Shown: positions 22,500 through 37,300 of the stretch, in pieces | How the letters are laid out: each line of letters opens with the position of its first letter | How positions within the stretch are numbered: position 1 is the stretch's first letter | Source of the DNA: Rhexocercosporidium sp. MPI-PUGE-AT-0058 | Taxonomy: Eukaryota; Ascomycota; Leotiomycetes; Helotiales | Direction of reading: 5' to 3' | Length of the DNA stretch: 64,000 bases | Assembly (NCBI GenBank): GCA_020746875.1 | Contig: JAGTJL010000001.1 | Location: forward strand, 1,426,001 to 1,490,000 | The notes under the pieces: generated by a model | The model's database searches: none | Seen by the model: only the letters and a program-made list of their open reading frames with translations | Told to the model about the DNA's origin: nothing | Made by a program: the position numbers and the translations under genes

Positions 22500-25400
22500 A
22501 AATATAAAAAAAGAATATCTTTATTTATAATCGACAGTGCTTCCTCGGCCTTCCGACCTTTCGTAATCTTCCCGGCCTTCTCGTAAGTTACGCAAAAGTT
22601 TTATACTTTTTTATATTCGGTATTTGACTTTTTAATTTATAATTCTTATTATATATATTAAGAGTTTCTTTAATATTCTCGAGATTTAAGTATATTAAAA
22701 ATTAAATATTATAATCTTCTGGGAAATCTTTTTATTTAATTAAATATTTCTTAATCTTATTTTTTTTATTTTATTTATAATTAAAGATGTTTTTAACTTT
22801 TTATTTTTAAAAGTTATTTTCTTTATTTAGCTCCGGAAGCTTATTAAATAAGTAATTATTTAATTATTTATTAGTTTATATTATATATTCTTTTAATAAA
22901 AATATATAAAATATTAAATAAAGCTTTTTATATAAGCTTAGCAGTTTTAGAGTATATGCCGTATTACTTACGCACTTAATAATCTAGAATAAGTTAATAT
23001 ATTTTAATAATAGCTTTTTAATCTTTAGTCGAATGTTCTTAATATTAAATATTATTTATTATTTTAACTGGAAATATTTATTTAAATGCCGGGCATTATA
23101 ATAGCCTTCCCGACTTTATTATATACGATTTTAAACTTTTGTAAGTTTAGCTCGTTTATTATTTAATAACTTAACTTTATCTTAAGCAACTAATACCTCT
23201 CCTTTTTAAATATTATTCTTAAGGTTTTATAATATTATCGGCTTATAGTTATAATAAACTTAAAATAAAAATATTTAAAGCGTTTAATAAAAGGAATTAT
23301 TATAAATAAACTCGGCAAAAGCTAGTTTTCTTATTTAGTTTTTTTATAATATTCTATAAAAAGCGCGAAAGTATATCTTTAGATTTTAGTTTTATTTTTT
23401 TATTTATTTATTTATTTAAAAATAATATATAAAGCTTAGTTTTTATTTAATATATATATAAAAGTAAAAAGTAAACTAGAATTTACTAATAAACACCGTA
23501 CTTTTATTAAATATAATACTTTAAAATACGTTAAAAAAAGAAAATATTCTCTCGAATAGTAATTCCGCAAGTTCGGGAGTATTAATTATTTTATAATATA
23601 TTAAATACCGGGCTATCTTCGAATACCGGTTAATAACTATTAATATATAATTAAGATTTAAGCTATTAAATAAGTCTTTATAAAGCGGCAATTTTATAAT
23701 AAAATCTATTAAAATCTTGAATTAAGGCCGCGAAAGCCTTAAAAGACTTACTAAAAGTTTATATAACGTATATTATTTTGATTTAATCTTTTAATAAATA
23801 TTATATTTTTTAATATATATTTTAATATCGTTTTTTATTTTATTTTAAAAGTAAGTTTTATAAAGGAATTATAAAGTCTTTATAATATCGTAATACCTTA
23901 TTAATAAGTTATTATAATAAAGTTTTATAATTTCTATTTTTAATATTAGATTATTTAAAATATAAGCTTTAAAATCTTATTAAAGAAGTCTTAATATATT
24001 TAAGTTTTACTTTTAATTTAATTAAGATTTAGGTTTATTTATTATATTAATTATATTTTTATAAGTTTTATTATTACGCTAAGTAAGAATAATTAAGTCT
24101 TATAACGGCTTTATTAATAAAATTAAAACTATTTAACTTTTAGTTATTACTTTTATTTATAATATTAAAATAAAATATTTGTAATTATTAATTCTTATAA
24201 TAAGCGGCTAGCTTTTATTCTTTATATATAATAATATATTCACGGATAAAGCTATTATCTTAAGTATAATATTTAAAAGATTAAGTTTTATATATTTAAT
24301 TTTTAAAATTCTTTTTTAAATAATTCGTTCCGATTTTATTAATATTAAATCCGGCTTTTTATTAATAAGATCTTAAATAATATTAAATAGTTTTCTTAAT
24401 AATATTTTATAATCTTCGTTTAAAAATACTTTAATATCAGCTCCTCGACTTCGTAAAGCACTTATAAAGGCTTCTTTTAATTTGTTTTAAAATATTAATA
24501 ATTAAGTAATATTAATAAAGCTTTTAAATTCTCGATAATCTAGCCTTTTATTAAGTCTATTTATTAGGTTTGCGGCATTCTTGCGGTAATAGATTTTAAA
24601 ATCATAAGTAATAAAATATATTACTTATTATACTTATTGATTCTCGAAATATTTCGCTATTATAAAATACTTAAAGTTATTATAATCCGTAAGTACTTTA
24701 ATAATATATTAATTACTCTTAAAATAATACTTTTATTTTTTGAAATGCTTAATAATAATTAGAAGTTCCTTATTATAAGTAATATAATTCCGCTTAATAT
24801 TAGTTATTTTACGAGATTAATACGCAATAGGTTTTTAATATCGCTTAAATCCTTCTTTAGAATTAGTTTATTAAGAAAGAGTATTAGTAATTGCAAATCT
24901 AAAAGCATCGGTTTTAATCCGAATGCGTTTTATAAAATCGAAATGCTTTATAATTAATATATTAATAAAAGTTACTTTTAAATCTTTAAAGCTTTTCTTA
25001 ATTATATTAAAGAATTCAAAGGGTCTTTTTTTAATTTTATTTTTTATACTTTAAAAAGCTTTCGTTAAGCTTACGGTTATTTTAAAGTATTTCAATAAAA
25101 ATTTATAATAAAAATTTGTAAAGCTTAAAAAAACTTAAATATTTTTATAAGATTCTAGCTTTAATTATTTTTAAATTAAACGGATCTACTTTAAGTCTGC
25201 TTAAATATTAATTAATTTAACTTTAAATCTTAAGAACTCGACTTAATTTATTTTAAAATTATATTTATTAAGTTTAACGAAGAGCTTATATTTACGCAAT
25301 TATTTTATAATAGCTTTAATATATTTATAATACTTTTTTTTATTTTTAAAATAAATTAAAATAAATTAAAATATTATTAAAATATATAATAATAAAATAA

Positions 25401-28143
25401 TTAATTAATCTTATTAACGCTTTATTAATATACGCTTAAAACGTAATTAAAGCGTTAAATAGCTTAAAAGATATTATTAAATATTTAAAATATTTATATT
25501 TAATACGGAAAGTTATTTTTTATTTATATTCTTTTTTAATTTTAATATAATAATATATATCTTTTAAATTTAAGGCCGTGAATATTACGGCTCCGTCGAG
25601 ACGGTTTAGCGTTTTATCGATTAAAAGAAAAAGGTAGCGATTTTTAATTATTATTTTATTTAATTTTTAATAATTTATATATAAACGCAATTCTTTATTT
25701 TTCTTTAATATAAATAATATCGGCGTATTTACGGGATTTTTTAATAAACGAATTTTTTTTATAATAAAGTAATAAAATATTCCCGAAGCGCGGCGAGTTA
25801 TAATTTAAAAAGGTTATAAAAGAGGTTATATAAAAGTAATACGTTAATATCGATAATATACTCGAATTTAATTTATTCTTCAAAAAGAGTAATTAGCGGA
25901 TTATTATTACATATATTTATTATATTTATAAGTTAATCTAAGAGAAGCGTCGGTTTAGGAGTTTTTAGTTAAATAATTAATATTTGCGATAGTTTTACGA
26001 CGCTAATATTAAGACGAATATCTTACGATTATCTTAAATACTTATATAATCCTAAATTTTTTAAATAATTATAATCAGATTAAAATATAAATATAATATA
26101 AGATATCGTTTTAAAGTTAATATTAAAAGTATTAATAAATTCTTTTATTATTACGATTTAAATCTTATTTTAAATTAAAGCGTAAGTTTATTTCTTGAGT
26201 TTTTAATTATAATACCCGGCGCTTTTATATTTAAAAAACTTTATTTCGAGAATTATATTATATTTTAAATCTTTATAATTATAAAATCTTTTTTAAGAAG
26301 TTCTTAAGATTTTATAATTATTTTATATAATTATATATAAGTTATAAACGTTAATTACCTAAAACTAATGCTTATTAAAAGTTATAAACTCTTAATTATA
26401 TTTAAATAAAAAAAGAAATCTTTATAATTTAATTTTATATTTATTAAGGAAATTATAATTTAAGTTATTATTTATTAAATTATTAAGTGACGCATTCGCA
26501 CTTATCTCGGGTTATTTTAATTTTATAAAAATATATAAGCGTTTAAGAATATCTCTTAAGCCTTTAATATTTAAAATTTAATATTGCCTTTTCTCGTATT
26601 CTTTCTGGTGCTAAACGGCTTTTATTCCTTAGCGCGTATAATAATATATATTTTCTTTTTTATTAAAAGAGTTTTCTTTATTATTTTAAAACGTTTTTTT
26701 ACTTTTAGCTTTTAAGGATTATTTTGCGCTTATTATGCGAACTTAAAATAGCTACGGTCCTTAAACTAATAACTTTCTTACTTATAAAAGCGGCAAGATA
26801 TAATATTTTTAGTATAGTTTTTTTTTATTATCTTTACTTTTATTAAAGGGTCGGGAACCGGAAGCTAAAGGGGCGCTATTAAATGCGCGCTTTTTATTAT
26901 TATCTTTAAAATATTCTTCACGGCTTTTCTTACGAGATTCGTTATTTTTAAGATTATTATTACTTTGTCCGCCTCCGTCTCTGTTATGCTTAGCTTTTAA
27001 TATATTAAAAGATACTCTTTGAGTTCTTTTAATAAAAGACTTAATATTATTAACTAATTTCTTTTATTATTAATAAGTATTAAGAAAGTTTATGAAAGCG
27101 TAAGAGTTAATTTATTACGCCGTTAATATATACGTAATTACTTTATAAAAATTAATAATACTATTATTATTAGATATTCGAATATTACGGTCTTTAATAA
27201 ATATAATAAACCATCGGCATATTGCCTAAATAGACTCGCCTAATTGCTAGCGGAACCGCTTAATATTTTTAATAACCTTAGCACTTCGAGTTTCTTTAAA
27301 AGCATAAAGCTCTTTTAAGAAGTTAATAAATAAGTTTTATATTAATAAAATACCCTCGAGTCTAATTATAATTTACTTCGCATTATTTTAATAAGTTAAT
27401 AAATCGCTTTTCATATTTGTGATTACGACGCGTATTCGATTCGCATACGTATTATAATTATATAAGCGAGCTTTAAAGATCTCTTTTTAAGTATTTTTTT
27501 AATTTCATAAGCTCTTAAAACTCTTTCTTTTATATTTTTTAAAAATTATAATCGTAAGGTATTTCTTACAGTCGCGCTTATTTTTCGCTTAAGCCGTAAT
27601 ATATTTTAATAAAATATAAGCGTTTAAATTTAAATATATTAATAATATTATTTTAAATCCATAAGCTACGTAATTTACTATAAGTAATGCGGTTATTTCC
27701 CGGAGGTATCTTAAGGCCGGTAAAGTCTTAGGCCTAATAGCATCCTTATTAAGCAGGTATTATAAGTTAAGCAAGTTAGCTTTTAACTTTAAACTAAAAT
27801 TACGCTTTATTAAAAGTAACTTAAAGTCTTTTATTAAAGTAATAATAATAGAATTTAATATTATATTATAGGTTTATTAAAAGCTTTCTTTAATTATATA
27901 TTATTTATTTATTACGTCCGTATAAGCGACGGAGATTGCTTAAAAGCGGCGAAGTCTAGCAAAATCATTTTTATAATAAGCGAGCGGCGTTTTCGTATAA
28001 ATATCTTTAATTTTAAACTTAATTAATAAGCGCATATGCTTTTCGAGCTCGCGCTGCTTTTAAGCGATTTATTCTTTAGTAAATATATTTAAAGCCGTAA
28101 GATTAATATTAATATTAAAAATAAAAAAGATTATATTATTCAT
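22500..28143 (-). pseudogene. RIP-mutated gag-pol of gypsy copy A
   Basis: Read from right to left. Gag begins at about 28,143 (MNNIIFFIFNINI...) with ELEKHMRLLIKFKI; a zinc-knuckle remnant at about 26,752-26,793 keeps the C-x2-x-x4-x-x4 spacing though most Cys/His are changed; the reverse transcriptase YLDD-type core survives as YFIIIYFNNILIY near 25,340-25,390; RNase H and its NPANR...RPDY end lie near 24,530-24,700; the integrase keeps LIVINRYSKIARY and NTPELAELLF near 23,570-23,660. Gene order RT, RNase H, integrase is that of Ty3/gypsy. Stops are frequent throughout. Confidence 0.8.
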
Positions 28144-28470
28144 TATATAATTAAATATATTTAAGTTACTTTTAATTTAAGTTATAGCTTTACCTTTTTT
28201 TCACAAGTATAAACGGGCTAGTTATAAGTATAAGAAGATTTCTTATTATTATTATCGCGAGTGCTTTAAAGTAATTCGTTATTAAAAGCACTTTCGCTTT
28301 TAATTATATAAAAGAAATTTATAGATTTTATAATTTTATAAAAAATATTATAAGCGGTATTATTAAAGCGAGTATTACCCGTAAGTTTAGCGTTATTAAA
28401 TATAATTACTTAATAAAAAACCGTTCTTTTACTCTTTATATTACTTCTTTATAAGATAAAGAAATTAATT

Positions 28471-28727
28471 TATTAAATAAAGTTTATAATAAGTAAAGTT
28501 TTATAAAGATTTAAAATAAATTATATTTAAAGAATTAATCTTTAACTTTTAAAAAAGTTTAAAAAAGAAGCGTATATATAAAAAGAATTATCCGTAAAGG
28601 GAAGTAAAACGCCGGCGTAATTAAATATATAAGTAAGACTAATTCTATTAATATTATAAAAGCCTCGGCCCCCTTATATTACGGGCCCGATTCCGTATAA
28701 ATAAAATAAATAAGTATACACATGACA
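28471..28727 (-). repeat. right (5') LTR of copy A
   Basis: 257 bp, starts TATTAAATAAAGTTTATAAT, the C-to-T and G-to-A converted version of the left LTR at its left end; it ends CACATGACA. Confidence 0.88.
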
Positions 28728-29397
28728 TATATAATAATTATTTCTTTTCTTAATAATAGCGTCCGCGATATTAATATTTTAATTAATAATATATCGGTAC
28801 GCTTTCGCGTTACTTAAAGCGAGGATTAAGTTGTAATAAATCGGATAGCTATTACAGCTGGCCAAAGGTTAATACGGTGTAAGAAATAGCTTTGTATTTG
28901 GACTTAAAGCTACGCTTAAAATCAAAAAGAAAAGACAAGGAGAAAAGAAGAGCTCTTTATAAAAGGGAGCTTTAATATAAATATACAAAAGGTCCTCTTA
29001 GCCTTTCCCGATTAGGCCTAGCGCTATAATTGCCATGCTAAGGTAATGTTATAAGCGATACCGAGCTCGCTCGGTTAGAATACAAGGCTTAAGGAATCGT
29101 AACAATAGCCGTATTTCGATTAACGGGTTTAACTAATTAAATTAATATAATTATTTAAATTATTACGTTAAATATATAATATTATGCCGCGATTAGTCCG
29201 TGGGACGTCGTTTAATTATATTATAAGCCGTTCCGTATAATGAATTAATATTTCTGGCTTAATAAATAAGAATAGCTTTATAAAACAATAAAAGATATTT
29301 ACTTTAATTCTAAAATTCTTACGCATATATATAAGAATTCTTATACTTATATGCGAGTACTATTATTATTATTATTATTATTATTATTAAAGAATTA
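28728..29397 (-). repeat. leader segment of copy C
   Basis: TSD TATAT and last 4 LTR bases of C, then internal DNA matching the left internal ends of A (19,391 on) and B (29,915 on). Its AT-rich trinucleotide stretch (tattattatt) near 29,361-29,389 precedes the MITE-3 insertion. It contains a patch near 28,848-29,110 not seen in A or B (ttacagctggcc...caaggcttaagg), which is less mutated and may be a further small insertion. Confidence 0.7.
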
Positions 29398-29655
29398 GGC
29401 CACAGCTAAATCGCTATAGTCAAATAACTAAACCGCTATGCGCTAACTAGGCGAGCTGAAAGTGTAATATACATTTATTACTATTAAGATTTATATATAT
29501 AATTATATATAATACATTACAGGCTCGCCATAATTATACTAATTCATTTAAATATTCTTTAAACTCCGCATCTTAAGTATATACTTCAACTCCCTTTATT
29601 ATATCTTTTTAAATCACAGCTTCGATCGTAAACAAATAATGCTTATATAAGTTTA

Positions 29656-29914
29656 TATTAAATGGAGTTCACGGTAGGCAAAGCTTCGTAAAGGTTTAGG
29701 ATAAATTATATTTAAAGAATTAATCTCTGGCTTATAAAAAAGTCTAAAGAAAAAGCGTATATATAAAAGGAGTTATTCGTAAAGAAAAGTAAAACGCCGG
29801 CGTAATTAAATATATAAATAAGACTGATTTTATTAATATTATAAAAGCCTCGGCTTTCTTATATTATAAGCTTAATTTTATATAAATAAAATAAATAAAT
29901 ATATATATATAATA
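29656..29914 (-). repeat. left (3') LTR of copy B
   Basis: Starts TATTAAATGGAGTTCACGG; 259 bp, two longer than the others because of an AT run at its end. Little mutated in its first 40 bp. Confidence 0.85.
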
Positions 29915-31815
29915 ACTATTCCTTCTTTTAATAATAACGTTTATAATATTAATACTTTAATTAATAATATATTAATACGCCTTCGCGTCGCCTAAGGCGA
30001 GGACTAGGCCGCGGTAAGTCGGATAATTATATTTTAGTTAATAAGTTTAGTTAATTAAATTAATGCGGTCATTTAAATTACCGCGTTAAATATATAATAT
30101 TATATTATAATTAATTTGTCGAACGTCGTCCGATTACTTTATAAGCCGTTTTATATAATATATTAATATTATTAACTTAATAAATAAAAATAATTTTATA
30201 AAATAATAAAAGATATTTATTTTAATTATAAGACTCTTACGCGTATATATAAAAGCCCTTATACTTATATTTAAGTGCTATAACTATTATTATTATTAAA
30301 GAGTTATTTTCGGTCGGCAAAGTAATAAGTAAGTTGTGCGCTAGTGGCGTATTTACGTTTATTTATTAAATAAATAAAGTATAAATAATATAAATATAAT
30401 AATATAATTACGTAATAATTACGACTTCGCTATTTCATTGAGACGTATATATAAATAACTTCTTTATCGCGTTAATAATAACCTTTTCTTTTTAGTTTAT
30501 TTATATATAATACTTATATTTATATATCGCTATCTTTTTATTTTTATTTTTATTTTTTATTTTAATTAATTATTAATATTATTATTATTATTATATTTTT
30601 TATTTAACGTCTTAAAGTTATTATATTTAATGACTTTATGAATTGGCCTTATAGAAGTTTTTGCGGCTAATACTTTAAAGTTATATTAATTAACCCCTTC
30701 TTTTATTATATTAATAAAAAAGGTAAAAAAAATTACGACTATTATTTTAAATAAAAGGCCGTTTATATTATTATACGTATTTATATTTATAAAGTTTATT
30801 AATAATATAATATTAAGCGCGTTAAAAGTAAATTATATATTAATTATAAAATAAATAATTCCTTTATATTCTTTATAAAAATATTTATATTATAAAGAAC
30901 TTTATTATTGATTTCGAGAATTAATTATATAAGAATAACTAATATAATATCGACGTCGCTCTTAAAGATTATAATTTTACGATTCCTACGGAAGCTTAAA
31001 GCTTCGTTACTTAGCTCGAGAAGCACCGTATAACCGATTCTTTATTGCGTGTATTTTTTAAGCTTAATAAAAAAGATATTAATTAAGTCTTTCTTTTTAT
31101 TAATACTCTTTTTATAAATTATACTTTTTGCTTTTAAAATATTATTAATATATTAATAAAATAAAAGAGTTCGAAAAGTTTTATAAAAATATAATACGTT
31201 TAATTAATAATATATTTAAATTTAAAAACGCTTATATTATTACTTTTACTTTTAAGGCCGATTAAATTACGTATAATTTAATAAAAGAATTAATAATAGA
31301 AATTTAATTATACCGCGAAGTTATAATAGTTATTATAAGTATTCCGTATTTATTTCGCTATTAATATATATTAATATTATATTAAGGCGGTATTATATTA
31401 AATAAGACTATTAAAGCTATTTTAAGAAATATTTTATAATTTTTTAATACTTAATAAATATTATAGTATAAGTTTAGGTTTAATATTAAAGAGTTTAAGA
31501 TTTTTAAATAATTTAATTTATAAAGTAAATACTTTATACTTTAAATATTTATAATAAAGTTACGTTATTACTTTATAATTAAAATAAAATCTTATTGCCT
31601 TTTAAATTATAATTTAAATATATTTTATAAGCTTATTTTTTTTAATATAATATTATATATTTTATACTTACGTTAATATTATTTTTAAAGCTTTAATATA
31701 ACCTTTAAAACTTTTATAAGAAAATATAAAAAAAGAATATTTTTATTTATAATCGGCGGTGCTTCCTCGACCTCCCGACCTTTTATAATCTTCTCGGCCT
31801 TTTCGTAAATTATAT

Positions 31816-34334
31816 AATAGCCGGTTCACCTCCTATATACTCGGGGACTCGCTTACAGTCGGGGAAAGCGAGTGTCCCGCGAAAGCGAGTATTTCGCGCC
31901 ACGTCAGAATTTATTAAGGTTATTAAATTTATTAATAGTTATTACTTAAATTAAATAAACTTTATAATTAATTTCGTAAAGAAAACCAAAAGAATACGAA
32001 ATCGGCTTAATAAGTAATTAAATTAATTAACTTATTATTAAATTTAATATTTAACGACTCTTTAAGAGCACTTTAATCGTCGGGGTCAGGCTCAGAATCG
32101 ACGTAATCTTTAATTACTTTAAAATAAATATTTTTAAATTTAAACTCTACTTTTTAATTTAGTTTTATTATTTTTGCTTATGCTTTAATTTTGTAAACTT
32201 ATATTAAAAGCTATGGAAAAGCCTTTTTATTATATAAAGATTATTTAAAGATTATAAGTTGCTTTTCGGGGTCTTTAATTAAAATAAAATCTTTAAGTAG
32301 AAGAAGCTCTTTCCGCCGAGTATAAACTTTAAGACGCTCTTGTTGTGACTTCTCGTCTTTATATATTTATATACTTTTTATATAAAGAGTATTCTTTACT
32401 TTATTAATCGTTATACTGAGCTTTTTCTTTACTTTTTATAAAGCTTTACTTAATTCTTTTTTATTTCTTATTTTAATCTTCTCCCGAAGATTATTTATTA
32501 TAAAAACTCCTTCTCTTTTTTATATACTCTTTTGCGAAGTTCTCTTTCGTTTACTATTAGCTTTAATCTTCTTTTATAACGCGAAATATTTTAAAATAAT
32601 TAAATATATTTTATATAATTATATAATTCCTTTTTTAACGATATCTTTAAATATAATAAAAGTATTATTAAAAAATTAAATAAAATCCTTTTCTTTTAAA
32701 ATAATAAGCTTTATAATAGGTTTTTATATAATATTTCGTATAAAAAAAAGCAAGAATAATAAATCCTACTTATCTTTACTTTAAGCTTTATTAATTTCGT
32801 TTACTTTTCTCTTTTTATAATTTTTTTTATATTTTCTTATTTTAGCGATTCTTACGTTTATAAAAACAAGCCATATTTTAAAAGTTTTAAATACGTTTAT
32901 AATTATATATTTTTTAAAGGTTTAAGTACGGATTTTAATAAAATCGCGGAAGAAAGAAGTAATAATATATTCAAAATTAAGACTTTATAATACGGCTTAA
33001 ATTATTAAGTTATAATAGTATTTTTAAAGCCGAAATATACTAACGTCGAGAGGTTATAAAGCGTACGTTAAATGAAAAAGGTAATAAAAAAAGTATATAT
33101 AATTTTCGGCGTACTTTAATTAAAATAGCTTAAAGTAATGAGATTCGTAGCTATTTAAAAGTAAGATTTTCTAAGGCTTATTTAGCTTAGCTTTAATATA
33201 TTTAATTAAGTAATTTAAGTATTTTATTATCTTCTTATTATTAATATAACTTATAAGCGTATAAGTAATTATCTCCTTTCTTTTTAACTCTTTTATAATT
33301 TAATTCTTTATAATATTAACTTTAAAAATAATAATAAATAAAGGAAGTAGCTCTCGTTTATTTATATATATTATTTTTAAAATCGGGATAGATTTGCGAT
33401 TCTTAAGAGAAGCTATATATAACTTTTTAACTTATATTAAAACGATAATAAATTTCTTAATAAAATAGTTAACTCGTGCTTTTAATTCGTTTATATTTAA
33501 GATATTCTGTGTTTATTTAATCTTATACTTATTTATAGCGAATTTTAGTTTTTTAAACTACTTCCGAACTTTATCTTTTGTATATATATTAAGTCGTGCG
33601 TGTGCAATAGGCTTCGTTTTAATTATATAAAGCTTAGCGTAGTTTTTTAATTAATTTTAAAATTATTATTATATAAAAGGCTTTTAATTCGGAAATTAAG
33701 TTTATAATTATTAATAAAAATATGTATAAAATATAATAATATATTTACTTTAAGTAATAGATTATAGTATAAATTATATTATGCGTCGCACTTAAGCCGA
33801 TTTCCTATTGACTTAAGTAATATTATATAACTATTTAATTTTACGTATTATTTAATATTTTATTTATTTTATTATACGTATTAAACGTCTTTTGCGAATT
33901 CCGTATTTAATTCTTTAACTTATTAATAGACTTCTTTAGAGAATCTTTCTTAATAGAGTATATTTATGCCGCAGTAATTAATTACTTGGTAAGATAGGCA
34001 ATTTTCTATTCGCGGGCTTTTATAAAAGCTTTATTATAATTTAATTTAATAATATATTTAAAATAATAATTCGTAATTAATTACTTTTTAATAAGTAAAG
34101 GAGAGACGTAATTCCCTTATTAAGGGTTCTTTACTTTAAACTAAGTAAGAGCTATGGTTTCACTAAAGGTAATATTATATAAAAGTCCTAATTAAAAATT
34201 TATTTATAAAGAGATATAGTTTACGCGTAAAATCCTTAGTAACGCAATCTAGCGCGGAATACTCGCTTTCGCGGGATATTCGCTTTCCCTAACTGTAAGC
34301 GAGTCCCCGAGTATATAGGAGGTGAACCGGTTAT
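31816..34334. mobile_element. Fot/pogo-like (Tc1/mariner superfamily) element in copy B
   Basis: 2,519 bp between TA duplications (31814-31815, 34335-34336). Excision leaves attatataaaggttttat, matching the site expected from copy A. The inverted ends start ATARCCGGTTCACCTCCTAT and stay alike for about 85 bp, including paired AAAGCGAGT words. The ends are GC-rich and barely mutated; the interior is AT-rich with no open frame over about 60 codons, so the transposase is dead. Family assignment rests on TA target and end structure only. Confidence 0.85.
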
Positions 34335-34339
34335 TAAAG

Positions 34340-37300
34340 GTTTTATATCTTTTTATATTTAATATTTGACTTTTTAATTTATAATTCTTATTATATATAT
34401 TAAGAGTTTCTTTAGTATTCTCGAAATTTAAGTATATTAAAAGCTAAGTATTATAATCTTTTAAAAAATCTTTTTATTTAATTAAATATTTCTTAATTTT
34501 ACTTCTTTTATTTTATTTATAATTAAAAATGTTTTTAATCTTTTATTTTTAAAGGTTATTTTCTTTATTTAGCTCTAAAAGCTCACCGAGTAAGTAATTA
34601 TCTAATTACTTATTAGCTTATATTATATATTCTTTTAATAAAAATATATAAAATATTAAGTAAAGCTTTTTATATAAGGTTAATAACTTTAAAGTATATA
34701 TTACATTACTTACGCACTTAATGATTTAAAATAAGCTAATATATTTTAATAATAGCTTTTTAGTCTTCAATCGAATGTTTTTAATATTAAGTATTATTTA
34801 TTATTTTAATTAAAAATATTTATTTAAATGCCGGGCATTATAATAGCTTTTTTAACTTTATTATATATAATCTTAAACTTTTATAAATTTAATTCGTTTA
34901 TTATTTAATAACTTAATTTTATCTTAAGTAATTAATATCTTTCTTTTTTAAATACTATTCTTAGGATTTTATAATATTACCGGCTTATAATCGTAATAAA
35001 CTTAAAATAAAAATATTTAAAGCGTTTAATAAAAGGAATTATTATAAATAAACTCGGCAAAAGCTAGTTTTCTTATTTAATTTTTTTATAATATTTTATA
35101 AAAAGCGTAAAAGTATATTTTTAAATTTTAATTTTGTCTTTTTATTTATTTATTTATTTAAAATAATATATAAAGCTTAGTCTTTATTTAATATATATAT
35201 AAAAAAGTAAAGAGTAAATTAAAATTTATTAATAAATACTATACTTTTATTAAATATAATACTTTAAAATACGTTAAAAAGAGAAAATACTTTTATTAAA
35301 TATAATACTTTAAAATACGTTAAAAAGAGAAAATACTTTTTTAAATAATAATTCTATGAATTCGAAAGCATTAATTATTTTATAATATATTAAGTATTAA
35401 GCTATTTTTAAATATTAATATATAATTAAAATTTAGACTATTAAATAAGTCTTTATAAGGCGGTAATTTTATAATAAAATCTATTAAAATCTTAAATTAA
35501 GGCCGCGAAGGCCTTAAAAGACTTATTAAAAGTTTATATAACGTATGTCGTTTCGATTTAATCTTTTAATAAATATTTTATTTTTTAATATATATTTTAA
35601 TATCGTTTTTTATTTTATTTTAAAAGTAAGTTTTATAAAAGAATTATAAAGTCTTTATAATATTATAATGCCTTATTAATAAGTTATTATAATAAAGTTT
35701 TATAATTTTTATTTTTAATATTAAATTATTTAAGATATAAGTTTTAAAATCTTATTAAAAAAGTCTTAATATATTTAAGTTTTAGTTTTAATTTAATTAA
35801 GATTTAAGTTTATTTATTATATTAATTATACTTTTATAATTTTTATTATTACGTTAAATAAAAATAATTAAGTCTTATAATAGCTTCGTTAATAAGGCTA
35901 AAGCTATTTAATTTTTAATTATTACTTTTATTTATAATATTAAAATAAAATATTTATAATTATTAATTCTTATAATAAGCGGCTAGCTTTTACTTTTTAT
36001 ATATAATAATATATTTATAAATAAAGCTATTATTTTAAGTATAATATTTAAAAGATTAAGTTTTATATACTTAACTTTTAGAATTCTTTTTTAAATAATT
36101 TATTTTAATTTTATTAATATTAAGTTTAACTTTTTATTAATAAGATTTTAAATTATATTAAATAGTTTTCTTAATAATATTTTATAATTTTTATTTAAAA
36201 ATGCTTTAATATCGGCTCCTCGACTTCGTAAAATATTTATAAAGGCTCCTTTTAATTTATTTTAAAATATTAATAACTAAGTAATATTAATAAGGCCTTT
36301 AAATTCTTAATAATTTAGCCTTTTATTAAGTCTATTCGCCGGATTTACGGTATTCTTATAATAATAAATTTTAAAATTATAAGTAATAAAATATATTACC
36401 TATCGTACTTATTAATTCTCGAAGTATTTCGCTATTATAAAATACTTAAGGTTATTATAATCTATAAGTACTTTAATAATATATTAATTACCTTTAAAGT
36501 AATGCCTTTACTTCTTAAAACATTTAATAATAATTAAAAGCTTTTTATTATAAATAATATAATTCCGTTTAATATTAATTATTTTACGGAATTAATACGT
36601 AACGAGTTTTTAATATCGCTTAAATCCTTTTTTAAAATTAATTTATTAAGAAAAAGTATTAATAATTATAAATTTAAAAGTATTAATTTTAATTTAAATG
36701 CGTTTTATAAGATTAAAATACTTTATAATTAATATATTAATAAAAGCTATTTTTAAATTTTTAAAGCTTTTTTTAATTATATTAAAGAATTTAAAAGGTC
36801 CTTTTTTAACTTTATTTTTTATATTTTAAAGAGCTCTCGTTAAGCTTACGATTATCTTAAAGTATTTTAATATAAATTTATAATAAAAATTCGTAAAGCT
36901 TAAAAAAATTTAAATATTTTTATAAAATTCTAGCTTTAATTATTTTTAAATTAAACGAATCCGCTTTAAGTCCGCTTAAATATTAATTAATTCGACTTTA
37001 AATCTTAAGAACTCGACTTAATTTTTTAAAACTTATATTTATTAAGTTTAATAAAGAGTTTATATTTATATAATCGTTTTATAATAGCTTTAATATACTT
37101 ATAATACTTTTTTTATTTTTAAAATAAATTAAAATATTATTAAAATATATAATAACGAAATAGTCGATTAATTTTATTAACGCTTTATTAATATACGCTT
37201 AAAACGTAATTAAAGCGTTAAATAGCCCGAAGAATATTATTAAATATTTAAAATATTTATATTTTATATAAAAAGCTGTTTTTTATTTATATTCTTTTTT

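Larger units (their letters stand above)
19134..28727 (-). mobile_element. Ty3/gypsy copy A
   Basis: A full-length 9.6-kb element with 257-bp LTRs at 19134-19390 and 28471-28727, flanked by the 5-bp TSD TATAT (19129-19133 and 28728-28732). It lies inside the LTR of copy C. The coding strand is minus, so the 5' LTR is the right one. A Tc1-like element sits at 20256-21554. The interior is heavily RIP-mutated: CpA and TpG are nearly absent while many CpG remain. Confidence 0.92.

Noticed and set aside
23460..23520. tRNA or other structured RNA in the AT island
   Set aside because: AT-rich hairpins are common by chance in RIP DNA; no A-box/B-box pair or cloverleaf was seen.
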